Origin: CAVREM01 sp963728825
GTDB lineage: Bacteria > Acidobacteriota > Vicinamibacteria > Vicinamibacterales > CAVVIG01
Direction: 5' to 3'
DNA: 64,000 bases
NCBI GenBank assembly: GCA_963728825.1
Contig: CAVSLA010000004.1
Span: 310,001-374,000 of the forward strand
Made by a program: the position numbers and the translations under genes. Shown in pieces: positions 1 through 9,500 of the stretch. The first letter of the stretch is position 1; each line of letters opens with the position of its first letter. Below the pieces are notes generated by a model that was given only the letters and a program-made list of their open reading frames with translations, was not told the origin of the DNA and did not search any database.

Positions 1-648
1 GCGATGGCGGTGGCGCTGCCGGCCGGACTGCTGACCGCGATCTACCTGAGCGAGTACGCAGCGAGCGGCATCCGCCGGATCGTGCGACCGGTTCTGGAAG
101 TGCTCGCCGGCATCCCGACGGTCGTCTACGGTTATTTCGCGCTGCAGTTCGTCACCCCGCTGTTGCAGGGTTTCGTCCCGGGGCTGGCCGGCTTCAATGC
201 GCTCGGTCCGGGCATCGTGATGGGGATCATGATTCTGCCGCTGGTGTCGTCGCTGTCAGAGGATGCGCTGCACAGCGTGCCCAACGGCCTGCGTGAAGGG
301 GCCTACGCCCTCGGCTCGACCCGCCTGCAGACCTCGCTGCGGGTCGTGGTGCCGGCGGCCTTCTCCGGGATTTCGGCGGCGGCGATTCTGGCCGTCTCGC
401 GCGCGATTGGCGAGACGATGATCGTGGCGATCGCCGCGGGGCAGCAGCCGCGACTCACGTTCGATCCGCGCGTGCCGGTCGAGACGATGACCGCCTACAT
501 CGTGCAGGTCAGCCTGGGTGATACGCCCGCCGGCACGCTCGAATACCGGACGATCTTCGCGGTCGGTATGCTGCTGTTCGTCAGCACCTTCGCGCTGAAC
601 CTCGTCTCGACCTGGCTGCGCAATCGTTTCCGCGAGGAGTACGCCTGA
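1..648 (+). CDS. pstC: Phosphate ABC transporter permease PstC (5' partial)
   Basis: C-terminal ~215 residues of the inner-membrane permease that, with PstA, forms the phosphate channel of the PstSCAB importer. The frame is open from the first base, so the N-terminus lies outside the window; the ATG at 4 is internal. Several hydrophobic helices are visible. The cytoplasmic EAA loop that docks on the ATPase is recognisable around LREGAYALGSTRLQT, followed by the conserved SRAIGETM segment. The stop overlaps the pstA start (TGATG at 646-650), indicating translational coupling. Confidence 0.95.
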   Translation, partial: AMAVALPAGLLTAIYLSEYAASGIRRIVRPVLEVLAGIPTVVYGYFALQFVTPLLQGFVPGLAGFNALGPGIVMGIMILPLVSSLSEDALHSVPNGLREGAYALGSTRLQTSLRVVVPAAFSGISAAAILAVSRAIGETMIVAIAAGQQPRLTFDPRVPVETMTAYIVQVSLGDTPAGTLEYRTIFAVGMLLFVSTFALNLVSTWLRNRFREEYA

Positions 649-1496
649 TGCGCGCGGCGCGCTACGTCGGCGATCGTCTGCTCGCCAGCTTCGGGCTGCT
701 GGTGATGCTGCTCGCGCTGGCGGCGCTGGCTGTGCTGATTTACGACGTCCTGCACGACGGCCTCGGCCGCATCTCCTGGAGGTTCCTGACCAGCGAGCCG
801 TCGCGCCGTGCCGAAGCCGCCGGCATCTACACCGCCATTGTCGGCAGCGTCTACGTGATCGGCTTGACGGCGCTGATCGCGGTGCCGCTCGGCGTCGGCG
901 CGGCGATTCATCTCGAGGAGTACGGCGCTCGCGGCCGGATGTCGCGAATCATCGAGATCAACATCGCCAACCTTGCCGGCGTCCCGTCGATCATCTATGG
1001 CCTGCTCGGGCTGGGCCTGTTCGTGCGGGCGCTGGGGATGGGGCCGAGCGTGCTCGCCGGCGCCTCGACGCTGGCGCTGCTGGCGTTGCCGGTCGTGATC
1101 ATCTCCACCCGCGAAGCGCTGCGCGCGGTGCCGAAGTCGCTGCGCGAGGGGTCGTATGCGCTCGGCGCGACGAAATGGCAGACGATCTGGTATCAGGTGC
1201 TGCCGGCGGCGTTTCCGGGGATGCTGACCGGCATCATCCTGGCGCTGTCGCGCGCGATCGGTGAGACGGCCCCGCTCGTGACGATCGGCGCGCTCACCTA
1301 CGTGCCGTTCCTGCCCCGCGACATCTGGTCGCCGTTTACGGTGCTGCCGATTCAGATTTTTGCGTGGGTGTCGCGGCCGCAGGTGGCGTTTGCCGAAAAC
1401 GCTGCGGCGGGCATCATCGTGCTGCTGGTCCTGCTGCTGGCGATGAACGCCGTCGCCATCGTGCTGCGCGATCGGTTCCAGAAGCGCCTCTCCTGA
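648..1496 (+). CDS. pstA: Phosphate ABC transporter permease PstA
   Basis: A 282-residue inner-membrane permease, partner of PstC. It has an N-terminal membrane anchor (about residues 12-34) and five further hydrophobic segments. The EAA loop reads EALRAVPKSLREGSYALGATKWQT, followed by SRAIGETAPL, as is typical of PstA. The start overlaps the pstC stop. No pstB or phoU follows: the next gene is convergent, so the ATPase must be upstream of the window or elsewhere. Confidence 0.95.
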   Translation: MRAARYVGDRLLASFGLLVMLLALAALAVLIYDVLHDGLGRISWRFLTSEPSRRAEAAGIYTAIVGSVYVIGLTALIAVPLGVGAAIHLEEYGARGRMSRIIEINIANLAGVPSIIYGLLGLGLFVRALGMGPSVLAGASTLALLALPVVIISTREALRAVPKSLREGSYALGATKWQTIWYQVLPAAFPGMLTGIILALSRAIGETAPLVTIGALTYVPFLPRDIWSPFTVLPIQIFAWVSRPQVAFAENAAAGIIVLLVLLLAMNAVAIVLRDRFQKRLS

Positions 1497-1508
1497 ACCG
1501 CTGCACGC

Positions 1509-1982
1509 CTATCCGATCGACCAGTTCAAGACGGCGACCAGCACGTCATTCATATAGAGCGTCAGCTGGTACGGGCCGTCCGAAAAGACGCCCCGCTTCG
1601 GCAACAGATCCAAATCCATGCTCGAGACCCCTTCCTGCTCGAGCCTCGCGAAGCTGAAGAGGCCATCGGCGATTTCGACGCGGCCGCGGCTGTCTTCCAC
1701 CTCAAAGCGGATCACCGTTCCCATCCGCCGCAGCTCCTTGACGCGGATGTCCAGCGTCAACTTGCGGGTGCCGGATGGAAAGCGGTTGGGACGGGTGGCC
1801 TGCGCCGCCGCTTCTTCGGCGCGCGCGTAGACGAACACGTCGACGATCTCGAGCTCCTGCGGCGCTTTCGCCACGAGCTGCAGGCGTGGACCCGCCGCGC
1901 CCGGCAGCGACTGCGCCGTCGCGGGGACCTCGAGAGCGACAACGCAGGCAAAGACCAACAGGATAAAGATCAGCCGTTTCAC
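1509..1982 (-). CDS. Secreted protein of unknown function
   Basis: 157 residues with a clear signal peptide (MKRLIFILLVFACVVALEV, cleavage probably after ATAQ near residue 24). The mature part is predicted mostly beta-strand, with charged residues and no Cys pair, and resembles a small periplasmic beta-sandwich. I do not recognise the family. The start overlaps the end of the upstream glycerophosphodiesterase gene by 4 nt, so the two are probably co-transcribed, and the protein may be exported with that enzyme. It converges with pstA. Confidence 0.7.
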   Translation of the reverse strand: MKRLIFILLVFACVVALEVPATAQSLPGAAGPRLQLVAKAPQELEIVDVFVYARAEEAAAQATRPNRFPSGTRKLTLDIRVKELRRMGTVIRFEVEDSRGRVEIADGLFSFARLEQEGVSSMDLDLLPKRGVFSDGPYQLTLYMNDVLVAVLNWSIG

Positions 1983-2908
1983 TGCCGAGGAAACTGATCG
2001 GGATTGTCCGTAAAAACCGCGTCGATGCCGAGCGTGTTCAGGAAGTGCGACATCTCGTCCTTCACCGACGCAAACATGCCGGTGTTGCTCGAGCGAAACG
2101 TGTAGGCCGTGACCGTCAGGCCGGCATCTTGTGCGCGCTTGACCACATCAGGCTGCGCGAGCAGGAGGCCTTTGGCCGGCCCGATCCCGGTTGCGTAGGT
2201 TTTGATCTCGCGAAGGCGGGCGTCGGTCATGCCACTGCCGAATGATTCCATCAGCAGGATGCGCGGCACGATCGGCAGCTCCGCGGCGACCCGCCGCACC
2301 GTCGGCTCATCGAACGACTGGATGATCATCGGCGTTGTCTGCAGCGATTCGGGTCGATCGAGCCCGTTCTTCTTCACCGATTCGACGAACAGCTTGACCA
2401 TGTCGACGCCGCGGCTGGTGTAGAGCGGCGGCGACTTCAGCTCGGGGTAGAGGCCGGCCTTGCCGCGCACCAGATCGATCGCCTCCTGCCACGTGACGAC
2501 CCGCTGGCCGGCAAACTTCGGGTCGAACCACCGGCCGGTGTCGAGCCGGCGCATCTCCTCGAGCGTGAAATCGTTCGCGAACCATCGCTTCGCCGACGTC
2601 CCTCTGGTCGTGGTGGTGGTAAAGCGATCGGGAAACACCGTGGCGACGTCCGAGGTACGCTCGAGGGTGTCGTCGTGCAGGCAGACCAGCACGCCGTCGC
2701 GTGTCACCGCGAGATCCTGTTCGACGTAGTCGGCCTTCTGCTCGAGCGCGAGCTGGTAGGCGGCGCGGCTGTGCTCCGGCGCGTAGCTGGATGCGCCGCG
2801 GTGAGCAATGGCCTGTTTGGGCCCGCTCGCCGCGCGCGACGCGGCACCGGCACCGACGACGATGGCCGCGACGACAATGAGGAAGTAGACGCGGAAGTCT
2901 GACGTCAT
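1979..2908 (-). CDS. Glycerophosphodiester phosphodiesterase (secreted)
   Basis: 309 residues from the ATG at 2908; an in-frame upstream start at 2968 would add 20 residues before the signal peptide and is less likely. An N-terminal hydrophobic signal or anchor (FRVYFLIVVAAIVVGAGAA) is followed by a GDPD TIM barrel. The catalytic HRG is at residues 36-38 (IAHRGASSYAPEHS), followed by the acidic metal ligands in YVEQDLAVTRDG and the second His in VCLHDDTLERT. The enzyme hydrolyses glycerophosphodiesters to glycerol-3-phosphate and an alcohol in the periplasm, giving phosphate and glycerol. Located near pst genes. The family is also called UgpQ/GlpQ-like; substrate is unknown. Confidence 0.9.
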   Translation of the reverse strand: MTSDFRVYFLIVVAAIVVGAGAASRAASGPKQAIAHRGASSYAPEHSRAAYQLALEQKADYVEQDLAVTRDGVLVCLHDDTLERTSDVATVFPDRFTTTTTRGTSAKRWFANDFTLEEMRRLDTGRWFDPKFAGQRVVTWQEAIDLVRGKAGLYPELKSPPLYTSRGVDMVKLFVESVKKNGLDRPESLQTTPMIIQSFDEPTVRRVAAELPIVPRILLMESFGSGMTDARLREIKTYATGIGPAKGLLLAQPDVVKRAQDAGLTVTAYTFRSSNTGMFASVKDEMSHFLNTLGIDAVFTDNPDQFPRQ

Positions 2909-2976
2909 GTGCGGATTATACGCGCCGACTGATGAGGTTTGGCTCAACTGGCGGTCGGTTTGCACCACGACAGCTC

Positions 2977-4683
2977 ATGATCCGGATCATCAGTGCGCTC
3001 ATGGCGGCGATTGTGGCTGCGGCGGCTGCGGCTCGCATCGAACCGCCGGTCGTGTACGGCCAGCAGGACCGCTTCGCAGTGGCGACCCTGTGTACGCCGT
3101 ATCCGATGAATACACGCCCCCCGATCACGGTTCGCAATGGGGCAGAGCTTCAGAATGCACTCGACGATGCCCAGGCAGGGGACACGATTCTGCTGCCGGA
3201 AGGTGCCGTGTTCGAGCCGCCTGTAGGCAGCTTCGTTCTCAGAAACCGGTCGATCCCGGCCGACCAGTGGGTCGTCATCCGATCGGCGAGCAGCGCTTTC
3301 AATGCTGACGGTCAGATTCCTCCGAACCGGCGTGTTACGCCCGCGGACGCGAAGTTCATGCCGCAGTTGCGGACGCGGCGGGCCAACGAGCCGGTATTTC
3401 GCGCCGCCGCCGGTGCGCATGGCTACCGGCTGGTAGGCCTCGACATCGGTGTCCAGCCGGGTGTCAGCCGCGTGACCACGCTGGTCGAGCTGGGATCCGG
3501 CGACGACACCGCACTCTCGACCTTGCCGCACGACATCGTCATCGACCGCAGCTATCTGCACGCCAACGACAGTGGCAATTTCAGGCGCGGCGTGGCGTTG
3601 AACGGTTCGCGGCTTGCGATCATCGAATCGCACCTCGAAAACTTCCACGAAGACTCAACCGACTCGCAGGCGATTGCCGGGTGGAACGGTCCGGGCCCCT
3701 TCAAGATCGTCAACAATTTCCTCGAGGCGGCGAGCGAGAACGTGATGTTCGGCGGTGCCGACCCTCGCATCGCCGATCTGGTGCCAGCCGACATCGAGAT
3801 CCGGCGCAATCTCATGACGAAGCGGCTGTCGTGGCGGGACGCCAAGATCGCCGTGAAGAATGCGTTCGAGCTGAAAAGCGCACGTCGGGTACTGGTCGAC
3901 GGAAACATCTTCGAGCATGTCTGGACATCCGGCCAGGATGGGACCGCGATCGTCCTCAAGTCGACCAATCAGGACGGCCGGTGCCCGCAGTGTGTGACCG
4001 AGTACGTCACCTTCCAGAACAACATCGTTCGTCACGCCGCGAGTGGACTGTTGATCAACGCCGCCGAGACCGGTCGGCAGGGCGCCGAACCGCCGCAACG
4101 CGCCAACAACATCCGCGTGCACAACGTGCTGTTCCTGGACATTGGGTCCAAATGGGGATCCGGCGCAAAGCTGTTCAGGATCTTCGGGGGCGTCTCAGAC
4201 GTATCGATCCTGCACGTGACGTCGACGGGAAACGCACGGGGAATTCTCGATGCCCGCGATGCGCAGGACGTGAACCCGAAACTGGTCTTCGGCTACAACC
4301 TGGTGGAGCGCCAGCAGTATGGCATCGGCGCCGGCGGCGACGAGGGCGTGCCGACCCTGTCCCGGAGTTTTCCCCAGTCGAGCTACAAACATAACGTGCT
4401 GGTGAATACTTCGGAGACGACCGACCAGGCCATCAGCGACGCATCGCTGAAGGCGAAATATCCACCGCAGACGACCATTGCACGCGATTGGGACGAGGTG
4501 GCCTTTCAGGCCGGCACCTACCGGCTTGCGCCGGGAAGCCCGTTCCGCCGCGTCGGCGACGATGGCAAAGATCCTGGAGTGGATTGGGACGCGCTCGAAA
4601 AGTCCCAGGCGGGTCCGGGAGGCAGCGCCGCGTGCGCCGAATCCATTTCTCCGCCTGGAAAGCCTCGCCAGCGGACGCCGTAG
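2977..4683 (+). CDS. Secreted parallel beta-helix protein (pectate-lyase-like fold)
   Basis: 568 residues from the ATG at 2977, chosen because it directly precedes a signal peptide (MIRIISALMAAIVAAAAAA). Asn-rich repeated turns (VIDRSYLHAN, IVNNFLEA, RRNLMTK, VDGNIFEH, FQNNIV) are typical of right-handed parallel beta-helix proteins such as polysaccharide lyases. It shares long conserved segments with the larger protein at 6560-9610: the GWNGPGP and ENVMFGG.DP motifs occur in both. It lacks the carbohydrate-binding modules of that paralog. A role in binding or cleaving acidic polysaccharide is inferred from the fold; no catalytic residues can be assigned. Confidence 0.8.
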   Translation: MIRIISALMAAIVAAAAAARIEPPVVYGQQDRFAVATLCTPYPMNTRPPITVRNGAELQNALDDAQAGDTILLPEGAVFEPPVGSFVLRNRSIPADQWVVIRSASSAFNADGQIPPNRRVTPADAKFMPQLRTRRANEPVFRAAAGAHGYRLVGLDIGVQPGVSRVTTLVELGSGDDTALSTLPHDIVIDRSYLHANDSGNFRRGVALNGSRLAIIESHLENFHEDSTDSQAIAGWNGPGPFKIVNNFLEAASENVMFGGADPRIADLVPADIEIRRNLMTKRLSWRDAKIAVKNAFELKSARRVLVDGNIFEHVWTSGQDGTAIVLKSTNQDGRCPQCVTEYVTFQNNIVRHAASGLLINAAETGRQGAEPPQRANNIRVHNVLFLDIGSKWGSGAKLFRIFGGVSDVSILHVTSTGNARGILDARDAQDVNPKLVFGYNLVERQQYGIGAGGDEGVPTLSRSFPQSSYKHNVLVNTSETTDQAISDASLKAKYPPQTTIARDWDEVAFQAGTYRLAPGSPFRRVGDDGKDPGVDWDALEKSQAGPGGSAACAESISPPGKPRQRTP

Positions 4684-4697
4684 CTCGGGAGTCGCGG

Positions 4698-5441
4698 TTA
4701 CGTCTTCGTTGCCCGTACGAACGCGCTGGCGAACTTGCCGTCGTGCATGTCGTAGGTCCGCCAACGTTCGACGTCGACATTCGAGAATCCAGCGCGCGTC
4801 AGCTTCTCGCGGTATTCGTTCTCTTCGAGCGCGCCGGCCACGCACCCGATCCACGCCTCGACATCACTGCGGACCTCTTCCGGGACGTCGCCCTGCACGA
4901 CGACGTCTGAGACCGCAAAGCGCCCACCCGGCCGCAGCACGCGGAATGCTTCGGCGAGCACGCGGTCCTTGTCGCTGGACAGATTGATGACGCAGTTCGA
5001 GATGATGACGTCGACCGAGTTGTCTGGCAGCGGAATGCGCTCGATTTCTCCTTTCAGGAACTCGACGTTGGTGGCTCCGGCCTTGCGTTGGTTCTCACGG
5101 GCCAGTGCCAGCATGTCGTCGGTCATGTCCAGGCCGTAGACCTTGCCAGCCGGACCCACACGTTTTGCGGAGAGCAACACGTCGATTCCGCCGCCCGATC
5201 CCAGATCCAGGACCGTCTCGCCCTGCTTCAGCTCGATGAGCGCGGTGGGATTGCCGCAGCCGAGGGAGGCGTTGACCGCTTCGCGGGGCAGCGCCCCGCG
5301 CTGGTCGTCAGAGTAAAGACTCGACGTGATTGGATCGGCGCCGCAGCTCCCACCGCAGCACGATGATCCTGCGGTTCCTTTCACCGCCTGCCGGGCAGCG
5401 GCCCCATACTTTTCCTGGATGACGGTCTTCAGAGAGTCCAT
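4698..5441 (-). CDS. arsM: Arsenite S-adenosylmethionine methyltransferase ArsM
   Basis: 247 residues. It methylates As(III) to mono-, di- and trimethylated arsenicals using SAM. The SAM-binding glycine loop VLDLGSGGGIDVLL lies at residues 78-90. The three cysteines that bind arsenite in ArsM are present in the expected order: Cys62 (SLGCGNP), Cys150 (ISNCVINL) and Cys200 (WIGCVAG). An N-terminal Cys cluster (SSCCGGSCG, residues 27-34) is an additional possible metal-binding site. Transcribed divergently from arsR across an 81-bp spacer, so probably controlled by it. Confidence 0.95.
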   Translation of the reverse strand: MDSLKTVIQEKYGAAARQAVKGTAGSSCCGGSCGADPITSSLYSDDQRGALPREAVNASLGCGNPTALIELKQGETVLDLGSGGGIDVLLSAKRVGPAGKVYGLDMTDDMLALARENQRKAGATNVEFLKGEIERIPLPDNSVDVIISNCVINLSSDKDRVLAEAFRVLRPGGRFAVSDVVVQGDVPEEVRSDVEAWIGCVAGALEENEYREKLTRAGFSNVDVERWRTYDMHDGKFASAFVRATKT

Positions 5442-5522
5442 TTGTCTTCTACTCCTTATATATACGTGATAGCGAATATAATGAGCCTATTGGACCCATG
5501 TTATATTTGTCAAGGCACATTT
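5442..5522. promoter_or_regulatory. arsM/arsR divergent promoter region
   Basis: An AT-rich 81-bp spacer between the arsM start (5441, minus strand) and the arsR start (5523), in an otherwise GC-rich window. The hexamers TTATAT (5456-5461) and ATATAA (5476-5481) form a 14-bp-spaced inverted repeat that could be an ArsR operator; ArsR/SmtB sites are commonly AT-rich imperfect palindromes. The exact site is inferred. Confidence 0.45.
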
Positions 5523-5918
5523 ATGGCACGTATTCATGAACTTGCGGACATGTATGGGGCGCTGGCTGACGCCACTCGACTTCGAATTCTAGGCCTCCTG
5601 GCTGATGGTGAGGTCTGTGTCTGCCACATCCACGATGCGCTTCGCCTTCCGCAACCGACCGTCTCCCGCCACCTGGCCTACTTGCGCCGCGCGGGCCTTG
5701 TGCACACGCGTCGTGACGGCTTGTGGGTGCACTATCGGCTCGCTGAAGTTGCGGACCCGAGCGCGCGCGCGGCGCTGAGCGCCGCGATCCATGCGATAGG
5801 GCACGCGCCGGCTACGCGCACGGATCAAGAGCGTCTCGAATCGCGGCTTCCGCGGGCGACTACCAAGGGGCCGCTGCCTGTTGTCTCGTGCTGTGCGCCG
5901 GGATGCTGCCAATCATGA
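5523..5918 (+). CDS. arsR: ArsR-family arsenic-responsive repressor
   Basis: 131 residues from the ATG at 5523; an in-frame ATG at 5442 would add an unconserved 27-residue leader. Winged helix-turn-helix of the ArsR/SmtB family, with the recognition helix around LPQPTVSRHLAYLRRAGLV. The metal-sensing motif is EVCVCHIHDAL with Cys32 and Cys34, the classic As(III) site. A Cys-rich tail (CCAPGCC near residues 124-130) may add ligands. It should dissociate from DNA on binding arsenite, derepressing arsM and its own operon. The stop overlaps the arsN2 start (ATGA). Confidence 0.93.
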   Translation: MARIHELADMYGALADATRLRILGLLADGEVCVCHIHDALRLPQPTVSRHLAYLRRAGLVHTRRDGLWVHYRLAEVADPSARAALSAAIHAIGHAPATRTDQERLESRLPRATTKGPLPVVSCCAPGCCQS

Positions 5919-6355
5919 TCGAGATCGCGCAAGGTGCTGCCGCTGATGTCCCTGCGGTCAAAGCGCTGCTGACTCGAGCGCATCTGCCGCTCGACGGCTT
6001 CGACTCGGGGTTGGCATTCGTTGTTGCCCGGCAAAACGGCGTGGTTGTCGGCAGTGCGGCGCTCGAGGAATATCCGAACGGGGCGTTGCTGCGATCGGTC
6101 GTTGTCGCCGAGGAGCTGCGGGGCACGGGCCTCGGTCAACGGCTGACGAACGCCGCGCTCGCGCTTGCAGGTGGCCGCGGACATGGATCCGTCTACCTGC
6201 TCACGACGACGGCGGGCGAGTTTTTTCCGCGGTTCGGTTTCGAGCCTGTCGATCGCGGCGAGGTTCCACCCGATGTGAGGCAATCGGTCGAGTTCACCTC
6301 CGCATGTCCGGACAGCGCGCTGGTGATGCGAAAGCTTGTCAGGGCTAAGGGCTAA
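5915..6355 (+). CDS. arsN2: GNAT acetyltransferase, ArsN2-like
   Basis: About 146 residues from the ATG at 5915, overlapping the arsR stop; an ATG at 5906 is an alternative. GNAT fold with the acetyl-CoA loop at VVVAEELRGTGLGQRLTNAAL and the family feature LLTTTAGEFFPRFGFEPVDR. Proteins of this type sit in ars operons and are named ArsN2; they are thought to acetylate organoarsenicals, by analogy with ArsN1 acting on phosphinothricin-like arsenicals. Coupled to arsR and next to arsM. The last codons and the stop are formed by GGGCTAA repeats (see 6341-6546). Confidence 0.8.
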   Translation: MIEIAQGAAADVPAVKALLTRAHLPLDGFDSGLAFVVARQNGVVVGSAALEEYPNGALLRSVVVAEELRGTGLGQRLTNAALALAGGRGHGSVYLLTTTAGEFFPRFGFEPVDRGEVPPDVRQSVEFTSACPDSALVMRKLVRAKG

Positions 6356-6546
6356 GGGCGGGAAGGAGCAGGAAGGGATGCGCGACACTGAGGAACCCCC
6401 CGGTACCTGCTCATGTGCCCGCCTTGCCCGTCCTGCTCCCACCAGCCCTGAGCCCTCAGCCCTTTAGCCCCTAGCCCTTAAGCCCTTAGCCCTTAAGCCC
6501 TTAGCCCTTAAGCCCTTAAGCCCTTAGCCCTTTTGAGCCCTAAGCC
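6341..6546. repeat. Inverted GGGCTAA heptamer repeat region
   Basis: Between the convergent arsN2 and beta-helix genes. The left arm has two GGGCTAAs and then GGAGCAGGAAGGG. The right arm is about ten degenerate heptamers of the complement (AGCCCTTA type) preceded by the complement of a GGGAGCAGGA motif. The arms are inverted relative to each other with a ~40-nt centre (6382-6420). It looks like an expanded simple repeat that could fold into a long imperfect hairpin; it may also act as a terminator. Confidence 0.75.
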
Positions 6547-6559
6547 CTGACAGGTTTTT

Positions 6560-9500
6560 TCACTGAACAGCGATCCAGTTGAAATTTCCGGTGAGGCCGG
6601 TTGTGCCATTCGTATCGAGTACGAGACGGATGATCTGTTCGCCGGCGCTGAGGGCGACGCCGCTTTTCGTCACGGTGAGCCACATCTGCCAGCCGCCGGT
6701 GTTCGGGATAGCGATCGGGCCGGTCTTGTCGACGCCGTTCACTTCGATGTGGAAAGTGCCGCCGGTGCCCTGTGAAGCCACGCGGGACGAGAGTGTGTAG
6801 GTGCCGGCAGACTGAACGTTGACGGTGTAGTTCAGCCACTCCCCGGCAACGGCGTCCTTGAGTTTGTAGCCGCTGCCGGTGTCGACTGCGGTCTGCAGGT
6901 CCACGCCGTCGCTCCGGAACAGGCCGGTGCTGTTACCGGCGGTCGTGTCGTGGTACGCCACGCCTTCGCCACCGCGGTCGTAGTGTTCCGCCTGAATGGT
7001 CCCGGGCAATGCGACCGGGGTGCCGGTGTACGGGGTCGATGACGGCGCGCTGTCGGCGGCAATGGCCATCCAGTTGAAGTTGCCGGTCATGGTCGACGAT
7101 CCGTTGGAATCCAGCACGAGCCGCAGCACCTGGGGACCCGCGGCGAGCGAGACACCGGTCTTGGTGAGCGTGCGCCACGTCTGCCAGCCGCCGGTGTCGG
7201 GCACCGTGATCGGACCGGTCTTGTCGACGCCGCCGACCTCGACATGGAAGGTTCCGCCGGCGCCGCCAGAAGCCACGCGCACCGTCAGCGTGTAGGTTCC
7301 CGCAGCGGCGACGTTCACCGAATATTTCAGCCACTCCCCGGCAACGGCGTCCTTGAGTTTGTAGCCGCTGCCGGTGTCGGTTGCGGTCTGCAGGTCCACG
7401 TCGTCGCTCCGGAACAGGCCGGTGCTGTTACCGGCGGTCGTGTCGTGGTACGCCACGCCTTCACCACCGCGGTCGTAGTGTTCCGCCTGAATGGTCCCGG
7501 GCAATGCGACCGGGGTGCCGGTGTACGGGGTCGATGACGGCGCGCTGTCGGCGGCAATGGCCATCCAGTTGAAGTTGCCGGTCATGGTTGACGGTCCGTT
7601 GGAATCCAGCACGAGCCGCAGCACCTGGGGACCCGCGGCGAGCGAGACACCGGTCTTGGTGAGCGTGCGCCACGTCTGCCAGCCGCCGGTGTCGGGCACC
7701 GTGATCGGACCGGTCTTGTCGACGCCGCCGACCTCGACATGGAAGGTTCCGCCGGCGCCGACAGAAGCCACGCGCACCGTCAGCGTGTAGGTTCCCGCAG
7801 CGGCGACGTTCACCGAGTATTTCAGCCACTCCCCGGCAACGGCGTCCTTGAGTTTGTAGCCGCTGCCGGTGTCGGTTGCGGTCTGCAGGTCCACGTCGTC
7901 GCTCCGGAACAGGCCGGTGCTGTTACCGGCGGTCGTGTCGTGGTACGCCACGCCTTCACCACCGCGGTCGTAGTGTTCCGCCTCGAGCGTACCGGGCAGC
8001 GATACCGCCGTTCCTGAGTAGGGCGTTGGCGTCGAAGACGGCGGTGGTGGCGGCGGAGGCGGAGACGATGCGCCAAGAGCCGCATTCAACTCGGCGAAAT
8101 CGACGCCGATGTCCAGGCCGTCGACGCCGGCGTTGTTCGAGAGGCTGGTTGATTTCAGGCGATAGTCATTCCCGACGTCCACGAAGTCGGCGAGCCAGGT
8201 CGTGAGCAGGGGATAGTCGTTGCCCGTCGGATACATCTTCGGCTCGGCGCCGCCGATCGAGTTGCGCAGCACCACGCCGCCGGGCGTATAAGCGTTGAAA
8301 GCCGCGGTGCCCTCTCCCGCGGTATCCCCGAAGATGCCGTACGCGTTATCGCGCAGCAGATTGCTGGTGAGCTCGAACCCGTAGATGAGCGGACCGGTCG
8401 GTGAATACCCCCCATAGAACAGGATGGTGCCGTAGCCGTCGTTGTCGACCGTGTTGTGGCGGATCGTGATGTTCCTGGGGCCGGCGCCGACGACCAGGAA
8501 CCGCGCGGGCGCAGGCGTGCTCGAACTCGTCGTATGCCGAGAGCTGACGTCGAAGGCCAGGTTGTTGCGGATGACGATGTTGTCCGTCTGACGGCTGGGG
8601 TGGATATCGTCGTGGCCGCTGATGGCGAAGACGCCACCGACGTGGCGGATGACGTTGTTCTGGACGGTGATGTTTCGCACCACCGACCATGGCGCGGTGC
8701 CATCCTGATTGCGGGGGGTGAAGGCGATCGCGTAGCCCTGCGCGGCGGCCAGCCAGTTGTTCTCGAAGATGTTGCCTTCGATGAGCACGCTCTCGGCGTT
8801 CTTCAGCTCGAGCAGGTTCATGAGCGTCCAGCTTTGCGTCTTCCATGCAACCGGTTTCGTGAAGAGATTCCGCCGGATGGTGATGTTCGATGGGACGAGG
8901 TTGTCAATCTTGGGGTCGCCGCCACCAAACATGACGTTTTCGGCCGCCGCCTCGAGGTGATTGTTTTCGATCAGGTATGGCCCGGGGCCATTCCATCCCA
9001 CGATCGCCTGCGATTGGACGCCGGCCAGTTTGAAGTCTGAAAAATGGGAATCGATCACCTGCGACTCCGCGCTGTTCAGCGCCAGGCCGCGCCGGTAGCC
9101 GTACGAGGGCTCGCCGTGGACGTAGCAGCGATCGATCACCAGGTGATGCGGCACTTGCGAGAGCGACGACTGGTTGATGGCCTCGGCCGACCCGAACTCG
9201 ATCAAGGTCGCGCCGCTCGTCGACGCGCTCGACAGGATCTCGAGGAACTGCAGCCGCCAGTAGCTGGCGCCAGGCACGGTGCGGATCGCCGATCCTGATG
9301 CGCCGGGTCGGATCTTCGCCAGGAGCGACGCATGGGCGGGTGTGATGCGCGTGCCAGCCGGTGGCAGTGCCGAGTCGGGTGTGGACGACCGGATCGTGAT
9401 GTAGGCGGTGCCGTTCTTGGCGCGCAGCGTGAATTGTCCGGTAAAGGTCGCGCCCGCCTGCAGGAGGATTGTGTCACCCGGCTGCGCCGCGTCTATGGCC

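Noticed and set aside
6341..6546. GGGCTAA heptamers as telomere-like ends
   Set aside because: They are internal, flanked by normal genes on both sides and inverted in the middle.
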